The notes under the pieces were generated by a model. It had not been told where the DNA came from. It was given only the letters and a program-made list of their open reading frames with translations, and ran no database searches. A stretch of DNA of 64,000 nucleotides, taken from the NCBI GenBank assembly GCA_025667525.1, contig CM046882.1, forward strand, positions 545,922,630 to 545,986,629. The letters are read 5' to 3'. A program made the translations under genes and the position numbers. The first letter of the stretch is position 1. Each line of letters begins with the position of its first letter. Source of the DNA: Glebionis coronaria. Taxonomy: Eukaryota > Streptophyta > Magnoliopsida > Asterales > Asteraceae. Below are positions 55,087-64,000 of the stretch, in pieces.

Positions 55087-57801
55087 TGTAATATCCCGTA
55101 CTTAACGTCATCGTTTTACCCTAACTATGTAACGTATTTTGAGTTTCTAAGTAATGGTGAGAATTGTTATGTTTGATGGTTTACGTTGAAACCGGTAATG
55201 TGTGCATATATTTAATTGTTTTGATGACTGAAGAGTACTACTAGTGATTGTGATGCCGATGGATGCCCAAATATTATATTTTATTATCGATTATTTCGAT
55301 ATTTGATATTCATGATATATTTATTTCATGACGTGTTAAGTCGAGTCGAACTTTATTATTTCGTTTTGTGTGCGTTTAATTATTAAAAGGTCGATTTAAC
55401 AAACGAAATTTATATTTTTATGAACCCGGAACGAAACCCGACTCTCGTAAATATTCTTAAAATTGACTGGAAGTCATTTTCCGCTTTTTAAATAATATTT
55501 ACAACTTGGTCCAAAAGAATGCACAAATTGCAACTTTAACCCTTCCTCCACTATATAAAAGGAAATCTTTTTTCACTTCCACTCATTCTCACACACACAT
55601 TTTCTCACTCTAAAAACTTTCTCTCCCCTCTTTCTTTCCCTCTCTATGCCATGACCTCCCACCCCACAAACACCCCTTGATCATCAATTTTTAGGATGAT
55701 CCAAGAAAAACTAATTAAAGTCCCATGTTGGAAATTAAAAGGAGAACATTTTGGTGTAAAAATCTTCTACATGCAAGAACATTGATTTTCAAAATCATCT
55801 TTGGTGATGAACATGAGGTTTGATCCATTTTATTGTTGAAGGATAGTGTTATTATTATTATATATTAAATTTTTTTGTTATTGCATGTATGTTTTGTGTA
55901 GTGGGTTTTGAGAGTATTAATCATACAAGTGATTTAGGGATGATATGAGATGATTTAGATGATGGGTGTAGCATACTTGAGGTATAGATGATGTTTAAAA
56001 TGGGTCAAAATGGTTGTAGATGTGATTTTTAAAAAGGTGTTTTGCATCAGTAGGTTTAGGCCCGATTTTCGTACAGTAGATGTTGGATAAGTGTTGGTAT
56101 TATTGGATATTGTTGTAGTAGTCGCCGAGACGCTCGTTTCGGTATAAGGTAGAGCTTCTAACTCATAACGAGTCAAAAGTTATGCTAGTTTGATTATTCG
56201 TGTACCGGGAGACGAGTATTGACACAATACGAAATTGTTGTCAATATTTGGATCGAATCTCGGGGACTATAAATTGAATTTTAAAACTGATCAAGGGCTG
56301 TTCTCAGGCCCTAAACTTAGCATTTTGAGTCTATTTTCAAATTCAAGTGGCGATATTGTAAATGGGAATGTTTAACAAGATCAAAATGGTTTTACGAGTC
56401 AAGTGTGTAAAACAGTCCGGTTTTTAAGGTCGAAAGATGTGTCGAGCAGGTGGGTCTAAAATTTGAATCATTTGATGAAATTTTAACTGAGTCTTCTACA
56501 GATATTGAGTGAGTTTGTCACCAAGTTTCGTCGAAAACGGAGATGTGTAGGTATGGGAAAACAGTGGGTACTTTTGGTAAGTACCGGCTGAGTATTATTG
56601 AGAGGTACTTAACCTCGCGTCATAGTTTGAGGCGAGAGGCTAATCTATTAGTTTCTAAAAGTTCTAGAAGGATATAAGTATTAGTATTGAGTGTATATTC
56701 TGAGATTGGAGACCCGTGTTGGGTACTTGAACCGTGTTGATTTGGCATCTTGAGATGGATCAATATCGAAGGTACTAGTTTTAGAAAACTAGTATATGTT
56801 GTGGGGTTTTAGAAAGGATTCACTTGCATTGGTTGGTCATGTCTATGTACATACTATTTTGAATCGTTGATTTTATTATACTAAGTATGTTTGAGATACT
56901 TGGGTATGTTGTTAAGCGCGCACCTTATTTGTTAGGTGGCGGCTTTTGACGTGTATATTTGGGAGGCATCTTCACTTCGGCGATCACTACTACTACTAGC
57001 TTCGTGTATCATCTAAGGTGAGTCTATAGCCTCGCTTTTATACTGGTTTTAAATGATTTTAACCCGCGAGGGGGAATACATGCTATTTGAAACAAATAGA
57101 ACACAAGTCTTTGAATGATTGCTTAAACCTAAATGTTGTTTTGATTGTAACAAGTACGCTGAGTACAATGGAATTGGTACGTTGAGTACAATGGAATTGG
57201 TACGTTGAGTACAATGGATTGGTACGTTGAGTACAATGAATTGGTGTGGACTCATATACCAACGTAGGGTCACACAAGGGAATTATGATTGAAATGGATT
57301 GGTACGTTGAATACAATGGATTGGTACGTTGAGTACAATGAATTGGTGTGGACTCGTATACCAACGTAGGTTCACATAAAGGAACTGTAAATGAAATTGC
57401 TTTTTATATACTTGTGTTCAAATGATGATTTGCAAAACCTATAGATTCGCTCAACCTTTGTGTTGACCCTTTTAAGCATGTACTTCAGGTAATCAAGATG
57501 GATAGCAGCGGAGCATGCAAGGAGGGAGTTGGTGCTTACTTGTCTAAATTTTGTTTATTTTTCAACCTTTTTAAATTAACCATTTCATTAAAGTATTTTG
57601 AGGAACATGTTGTGTTGGTAACGGTTTTTGGGACTAAAACGCTACTCTGATGGTATCTTTGGGATGGAAAATATTTTAGACAATGTTGTATTTATACATT
57701 TTAACGTCTCTTTTGGGATTGTTTTCTATGATTGTGAGTGATGTGCTATGAGTAACGCCCAATGTGGACATTCCGCTGCGTGGTAATTTGGGGCTGTTAC
57801 A
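55087..57801 (+). repeat. 5' LTR of the Tekay-like element
   Basis: 2715 bp. A TATA box in CTATATAAAAGG at 55551-55562 is followed by a pyrimidine-rich leader. It contains the 22-23-bp minisatellite near its 3' end. Confidence 0.95.
57149..57356. repeat. 22-23-bp minisatellite with higher-order duplication (5' LTR)
   Basis: Units of GGTACGTTGAGTACAATGGA (with or without ATT) occur four times. A spacer with CATATACCAACGTAGGGTCA follows, then two more units and the spacer again, giving a nested repeat. The same array is at 63350-63560 in the 3' LTR. Confidence 0.88.
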
Positions 57802-57818
57802 AATTGGTATCAGAGCCA

Positions 57819-60800
57819 CAAGTTATAGAGAACTAGTTCGACTTTTTGAAAATGTCCTAAACTATAACTTTTGGTGTGTCGTAAAAGTTTTAAGCACGCA
57901 ACTACTCCGCATGGCTCCGATAAGGCTATTCTTGTATTACTTTATATTTGACTATGATTATGTGAACCTAGGTGTATATAGGAATGGTAGTATGTATATA
58001 TATGAATATACTATGATATTTAAAGGCATTGTACGCGAAGCAATGGTCCTTGAATGATTGTTGTACATTTTATAATTCGGTTTTGAATAGGATTTGGCCT
58101 CATCGCCAATCACCGATCTTGATAATTATGTATTATGAATACGAGTGTGAAACTCGTTTGATACTTTGGGTACATGTATGTTGTTTCGTAATCTATCGCA
58201 TATCGACTTGTTTAAGTTCGGTCGTTGTCGTCACATCGTGATGTGCTATTTTAGGACATCTCATATTGAAACGTAATTGATTAACGTGATATTTTTTTAT
58301 TTTCGTTACTTCTTATGATTTTGAAGAATCATTTATCCAAGGCGACATCTTCTACGTAATGCGACGTGTGATTTGGTTTTATATGACTACGTTTTACTGG
58401 CGAAAAGGAGGATGCCAATGTTGGGCTTAAGATATATATATCCTAATCAAATATATATGGTTTGGGTACAACAAAGATATGCTCGTAGTAGTCATTCGGT
58501 TGAGTGGCTTAATGCCTTGTATCTAATTGGAATGGGACATTTAGATATAGAGATTTTAACTCGCCCAACTATGAGTTGTTTAAGGTTGTCTTATTTAAAT
58601 GGATTGGGACATTTGAATAAGAAAGTTTTAAACTACTGGACCCTAGATTGTTTGTGTTTTTCTTATTCAGATGGAATGGGACGTTTGAATACGGAAATCA
58701 TGAAGTAAGTTTTATAACCTTGTACTTACCATGTTATTTAATTTGGATTTGACATCGTGTTGAGAGGTAGTAATACTTGAGTAGGATGACTTATAATCGT
58801 CTCGTTGAAATGGATTGGGACGCCTTTTCATTTGAACAAGAAAGTTATAAGTTACCGAACCGTAAATTTATAAACTCTTGTATACATGAAAGGGGACGCC
58901 TTTTGATGTAGACAAGGAGTTATAAATGAGTGGACCCAAGTATGTCTGGCTCGATTTGTGGATGTTTGGTGTGCGTACGGTTTCCTTCGAATCGTGTTTC
59001 GTTGATATGAATCGTTCAGTGTCGTCGTCATTATGACGATCTTCGATTATCATCTATGTACGAATAACCCGTTGTACTTCTCTCGAGTTGTGATTTGTTT
59101 TGATGGACCATTTCTAATGTGTCTCGATGGTCGCGAGCTTTATAAGCTAATCGTTTAGAACCGATTGACCGTTCCGAGAATAGGCGACTTGTTTAAGCGT
59201 CACCGGGATTTATGCATGTATTTGTGGATTGACTGAGGATCGAGTTATCAATGGCAACTTATCATGGGTTTGAAGCTCTTGTAATTTTACTTGCTACTAT
59301 CAAAGGGTCACCAAAGACTTTTCTTATTGACGAAACTCTTGGGGGCTAGTATGATGAACTAAACGAGGAATATGATGCACCGCCTTGAGTATTGAAGTAG
59401 AAATTATCGGAACGTCTTGTATGACGAATGATGAAGTAGAAGCTATTGGAACGCTTTTGCTTGATGAATACTGAAGCAGAAGTTATTGGAACGCTTTTGC
59501 TTGATGAATACTGAAGCAGGAGTTATTGGAACGCTTTTGCTTGATGAATACTGAAGCAGAAGTTATTGGAACACTTTTGCTTGATGAATACTGAAGCAGG
59601 AGTTATTGGAACGCTTTTGCTTGATAAATGCTGAAGTAGAAGTTAGTGGGACACTTTTGCATGTTGAACCTTGGAGCAGAAGATAATGGTACACCCGATA
59701 TGTTGTTAATTCTCGCCAATGGACCGAATTTCTTAATGACTGGAATTAACAAATTCGTTTTCACTTCGAAGAGTATGTTGTTGCCGACACCACAAGTGGA
59801 AAGACTTTAGAGATCGAGTTGTATTATCAAGGGCTAGTCCAAGGTTTTATCGATGATCAACGACGGAGATTTACATTTGATGTTTATGTTTGACCTTTGT
59901 TTTTAGGTACTTATGTGGTATGTGATCTAGTTGAGTGATCGTAAGTTGTGAGAACTTGAGGCGGCATTGTCCAATGACGTCCGATCACGGAGAACGTGTA
60001 CCATATAATAATTTTTTTCGACTTTCAACGACGATGCTTATTGAGACTTTGAATGCGCGTGGGGGGAAGTGAGATGGTGTTTTTGTATTATCTTTTGAGT
60101 TTGGATCCGAGTGTGAGCACACTCCGATGACGAAAATATTTTTCTTGTTATTTCCTTTGATGTGCGTCCATGGCTATCCGGCCAGTGGATGTCCTTTTGC
60201 TTGCAATTTTCATTACTTCCCACTGGGCGAGAAGTGCACCTAACCCACCTACCCACTCCTCAATCACGGTGCTCAGCCGACTTGCACTGATAGACCCCTA
60301 TTGTATTGTAATTAGGCGCCCATCTTTTGACTGTTGTCAACTAATATCTTCAGTGTCATTTCTATTAGCTTATGGCCTTCCTTTACAATCACATTGGTGG
60401 CAACAAAGACAACTATCCTTAAACTCAAGCTAACTACACATCTATTATCCAAACCTGCTTGACAGATACCAACCCTAGCACCTGAACCAATTGACTGGAC
60501 TTGCCCGAAGGTCTTGTCAAGTGATCTTATTTATCATGGCTTGGCTATTTAGCAAGCATGAGTTAACCCGATTGAATTTATTTATGTGGCATGGTTTGGC
60601 TTTTGACAAACATGTCGTGACTTGATTTTGCGTCCATGGTGTTGTCTTTTGTGTTTGAATTAGATCGTAATGCGTCCAATAGCGAAATGTATACGCCGAA
60701 GGATTTCCGTATCGACGAACTCGCGTTTGACGAAGTAGGTTGGCATGTTCGAGAATACGCAATAAGGTGATTTTGTACGACTAGTACCAATTACCTCGTC

Positions 60801-60982
60801 TCAATTCTTTTCTAGAATGTTTTCGATGGAGTTTTATGCGACCCATGCGACTATCTTTCGTGAGTAATTGTTTTTGTGAGGACCGTTGGATCGTTTGAGA
60901 TCGCCCAACGGATGGGACCGATTATTTATAATTTAAAATCGTTGGATGAGCTTCTTGTAATTTGTGTAAATTTTCGTGTGTC
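57819..60982. other. Non-coding interior of the Tekay-like element
   Basis: About 3.2 kb between PBS and the chromodomain-like tail. I see no gag, protease, RT, RNase H or integrase motifs. The stretch 58520-58900 has a degenerate repeat around ATTGGGACATTTGAATAAG. A clean 40-bp tandem repeat lies at 59430-59650. The stretch 60165-60440 differs in composition and may be foreign filler. This suggests a non-autonomous derivative that keeps only the cis signals. Confidence 0.6.
59430..59650. repeat. 40-bp tandem repeat inside the Tekay-like element
   Basis: Five to six units containing GAAGCAGAAGTTATTGGAAC followed by GCTTTTGCTTGATGAATACT, with decayed units on both sides (59386-59690). A 40-bp period shifts the frame at each unit, so it is not coding. 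Confidence 0.92.
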
Positions 60983-61278
60983 GAGCTTGAAGAAGTTCCT
61001 GTCGGATAAGGACTCATTCATCCCCTTTTGGTGAGATACAACTTGGCGACAAGTTGCATTTTGTAGAAGAACCAGTAGAGATCTTTGATCGAGAGGTTAA
61101 GCGTTTGAGACCGAGTAAGATTATCATTACGAAGGTGCGATGTATTTCGAGACGTGGAAGGAGGTTCACATGGGAACGTGAGTATTTCTTTATAAGAAGT
61201 GCCCTCGTTTTTCCTAGGAGAGCGCGATACGAGTATGGGCGAGGCGAGCGCCGGGACGTCGCTCCTTTAAGGAGGTGA
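60983..61278 (+). pseudogene. Chromodomain-like C-terminal tail of a Tekay polyprotein
   Basis: The plus-strand reading contains LKKFLSDKDSFIPF, then KLHFVEEPVEIFDREVKRLR, PSKIIITKVRCISRRGRRF and TWERE. This matches what I recall of the C terminus of Tekay/Del chromovirus integrases ('...EEPVEIxDREVKRLRxSRIPIVKVRWNSRRGPEFTWERE...'). The tail is thought to target insertion to chromatin. The conserved W of KVRW is C here, there is a stop near 61032, and nothing of the integrase remains upstream. It ends at the polypurine tract, which may explain its retention. Confidence 0.75.
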
Positions 61279-61281
61279 GAA

Positions 61282-63996
61282 TGTAATATCCCGTACTTAA
61301 CATCATCGTTTTACCCTAACTATGTAACGTATTTTGAGTTTCTAAGTAATGGTGAGAATTGTTATGTTTGATGGTTTACGTTGAAACCGGTAATGTGTGC
61401 ATATATTTAATTGTTTTGATGACTGAAGAGTACTACTAGTGATCGTGATGCCGATGGATGCCCAAATATTATATTTTATTATCGATTATTTCGATATTTG
61501 ATATTTATGATATATTTATTTCATGACGTGTTAAGTCGAGTCGAACTTTATTATTTCGTTTTGTGTGCGTTTAATTATTAAAAGGTCGATTTAACAAACG
61601 AAATTTATATTTTTATGAACCCGGAACGAAACCCGACTCTCGTAAATATTCTTAAAATTGACTGGAAGTCATTTTCTGCTTTTTAAATAATATTTACAAC
61701 TTGGTCCAAAAGAATGCACAAATTGCAACTTTAACCCTTCCTCCACTATATAAAAGGAAATCTTTTTTCACTTCCACTCATTCTCACACACACATTTTCT
61801 CACTCTAAAAACTTTCTCTCCCCTTTTTCTTTCCCTCTCTATGCCATGACCTCCCACCCCACAAACACCCCTTGATCATCAATTTTTAGGATGATCCAAG
61901 AAAAACTAATTAAAGTCCCATGTTGGAAATTAAAAGGAGAACATTTTGGTGTAAAAATCTTCTACATGCAAGAACATTGATTTTCAAAATCATCTTTGGT
62001 GATGAACATGAGGTTTGATCCATTTTATTGTTGAAGGATAGTGTTATTATTATTATATATTAAATTTTTTGTTATTGCATGTATGTTTTGTGTAGTGGGT
62101 TTTGAGAGTATTAACCATACAAGTGATTTAGGGATGATATGAGATGATTTAGATGATGGGTGTAGCATACTTGAGGTATAGATGATGTTTAAAATGGGTC
62201 AAAATGGTTGTAGATGTGATTTTTAAAAAGGTGTTTTACATCAGTAGGTTTAGGCCCGATTTTCGTACAGTAGATGTTGGATAAGTGTTGGTATTATTGG
62301 ATATTGTTGTAGTAGTCGCCGAGACGCTCGTTTCGGTATAAGGTAGAGCTTCTAACTCATAACGAGTCAAAAGTTATGCTAGTTTGATTATTCGTGTACC
62401 GGGAGACGAGTATTGACACAATACGAAATTGTTGTCAATATTTGGATCGAATCTCGGGGACTATAAATTGAATTTTAAAACTGATCAAGGGCTCTTCTCA
62501 GGCCCTAAACTTAGCATTTTGAGTCTATTTTCAAATTCAAGTGGTGATATTGTAAATGGGAATGTTTAACAAGATCAAAATGGTTTTACGAGTCAAGTGT
62601 GTAAAACAGTCCGGTTTTTAAGGTCGAAAGATGTGTCGAGCAGGTGGGTCTAAAATGTGAATCATTTGATGAAATTTTAACTGAGTCTTCTACAGATATT
62701 GAGTGAGTTTGTCACCAAGTTTTGTCGAAAACGGAGATGTGTAGGTATGGGAAAACAGTGGGTACTTTTGGTAAGTACCGGCTGAGTATTATTGAGAGGT
62801 ACTTAACCTCGCGTCATAGTTTGAGGTGAGAGGCTAATCTATTAGTTTCTAAAAGTTCTAGAAGGATATAAGTATTAGTATTGAGTGTATATTCTGAGAT
62901 TGGAGACCCGTGTTGGGTACTTGAACCGTGTTGATTTGGCATCTTGAGATGGATCAATATCGAAGGTACTAGTTTTAGAAAACTAGTATATGTTGTGGGG
63001 TTTTAGAAAGGATTCACTTGCATTGGTTGGTCATGTCTATGTACATACTATTTTGAATCGTTGATTTTATTATACTAAGTATGTTTTGAGATACTTGAGT
63101 ATGTTGTTAAGCGCGCACCTTATTTGTTAGGTGGCGGCTTTTGACGTGTATATTTGGGAGGCATCTTCACTTCGGCGATCACTACTACTACTAGCTTCGT
63201 GTATCATCTAAGGTGAGTCTATAGCCTCGCTTTTATACTGCTTTTAAATGATTTTAACCCGCGAGGAGGAATACATGCTATTTGAAACAAATAGAACACA
63301 AGTCTTTGAAAGATTGCTTAAACCTAAATGTTGTTTTGATTGTAACAAGTACGTTGAGTACAATGGAATTGGTACGTTGAGTACAATGGAATTGGTACGT
63401 TGAGTACAATGGATTGGTACGTTGAGTACAATGAATTGGTGTGGCCTCATATACCAACGTAGGGTCACACCAGGGAATTGTGATTGAAATGGATTGGTAC
63501 GTTGAATACAATGGATTGGTACGTTGAGTACAATGAATTGGTGTGGACTCGTATACCAACGTAGGGTCACATAAAGGAACTGTAAATGAAATTGCTTTTT
63601 ATATACTTGTGTTCAAATGATGATTTGCAAAACCTATAGATTCGCTCAACCTTTGTGTTGACCCTTTTAAGCATGTATTTCAGGTAATCAAGATGGATAG
63701 CAGCGGAGCATGCAAGGAGGGAGTTGGTGCTTACTTGTCTAAATTTTGTTTATTTTTCATCCTTTTTAAATTAACCATTTCATTAAAGTATTTTGAGGAA
63801 CATGTTGTGTTGGTAACGGTTTTTGGGACTAAAACGCTACTCTGATGGTATCTTTGAGATGGAAAATATTTTAGACAATGTTGTATTTATACATTTTAAC
63901 GTCTCTTTTGGGATTGTTTTCTATGATTGTGAGTGATGTGCTATGAGTAACGCCCAATGTGGACATTCCGCTGCGTGGTAATTTGGGGCTGTTACA
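61282..63996 (+). repeat. 3' LTR of the Tekay-like element
   Basis: 2715 bp, colinear with 55087-57801 at an offset of 6195 apart from compensating one-base indels. The last four bases of the window (AGGG) are flanking DNA. Confidence 0.95.
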
Positions 63997-64000
63997 AGGG

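Larger units (their letters stand above)
55087..63996 (+). mobile_element. Young Tekay-like LTR element with deleted coding region
   Basis: Two LTRs of 2715 bp each (55087-57801 and 61282-63996) start TGTAATATCCCG and end GGGGCTGTTACA. AGGGA precedes the left LTR and AGGG follows the right one at the window end, consistent with a 5-bp target duplication. The PBS, TGGTATCAGAGCC (57805-57817), matches initiator Met tRNA and the polypurine tract AAGGAGGTGAGAA (61269-61281) precedes the 3' LTR. The 3480-bp interior has only a chromodomain-like tail at its end. Long LTRs plus that tail point to the Tekay/Del chromovirus lineage. By eye I count about 25 substitutions and two one-base indels between the LTRs (about 99% identity), so this is the youngest insertion in the window. 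It interrupts the second env-position ORF. Confidence 0.93.

Noticed and set aside
57049..57364. Minus-strand frames with VYESTPIHCTQRTNPLYSTY-type repeats (also 63244-63570)
   Set aside because: They are translations of the LTR minisatellite on the wrong strand, identical in both LTRs, and not a gene.
57764..58708. Frames of 70-111 codons inside the Tekay-like element
   Set aside because: They overlap the LTR end, PBS and a degenerate repeat and contain no gag or pol motif.
1..64000. CRISPR arrays, bacterial operons or phage-like systems
   Set aside because: The sequence is plant nuclear DNA. The tandem arrays have no CRISPR-type unique spacers with constant direct repeats and no cas genes.

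Overview
The window is nuclear DNA of a higher plant. It has plant-type U2 and U6 snRNA genes with the plant upstream sequence element, and it is packed with nested plant LTR retrotransposons. Three things make a eudicot of the daisy family (Asteraceae) the likeliest source, though this is inference from recall: the SIRE-type Copia polyprotein, a Tat-type Gypsy element carrying an antisense 'putative gypsy-type transposase' (Transposase_28-like) gene, and the env-position reading frame at 48.6-55.1 kb. No intact host protein gene is visible. Host material is limited to snRNA loci, an F-box-like fragment and one ARM-repeat-like terminal exon.

Layout. 1-6189: degenerate minus-strand Copia element, cut by the window edge, with its 895-bp 5' LTR at 5295-6189. 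7455-7652: full-length U2 snRNA gene (minus) with USE and TATA. 9725-30904: Tat-lineage Gypsy element (minus, TSD ATCAT). It carries on its opposite strand a promoter-equipped, intron-containing Transposase_28-like pseudogene, and that gene is interrupted by a SIRE Copia element (11827-21000, minus, TSD GTCAC). 31302-31401: damaged U6 snRNA gene with USE and Pol III-type TATA spacing. 33.4-33.7 kb: F-box-like relic. 34215-39810: a second U2 gene split by a CRM-like Gypsy element (34311-39686, TSD GATGG). 40328-40502: ARM-repeat-like exon. 43.3-45.4 kb: two short hAT-type elements with perfect 8-bp TSDs. 47.8-48.0 kb: array of a ~25-bp ATTCCGATT repeat. 48046-55086: a jumble of SIRE-like LTRs in both orientations around two diverged copies of an env-position ORF. 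55087-63996: a young Tekay-like derivative with two 2715-bp LTRs (about 99% identical), almost no coding sequence except a chromodomain-like tail, and TSD AGGG(A).

Removing the insertions leaves a minus-strand U2-U6-U2 cluster spanning only about 5-6 kb. The two U2 promoters have USE and TATA 33 bp apart (Pol II type); the U6 promoter has them 23-25 bp apart (Pol III type). LTR divergence counted by eye orders the insertions: the Tekay derivative is youngest (~1%), then SIRE (~2%), then the CRM-like element (~5%); the Tat host element was not counted but must predate SIRE. The most unusual structure is a 65-bp nested inverted-repeat module that occurs four times in the SIRE element: in both LTR promoters, in the 3' region and inside gag. 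Its spacing is constant and its arms change in a compensatory way.
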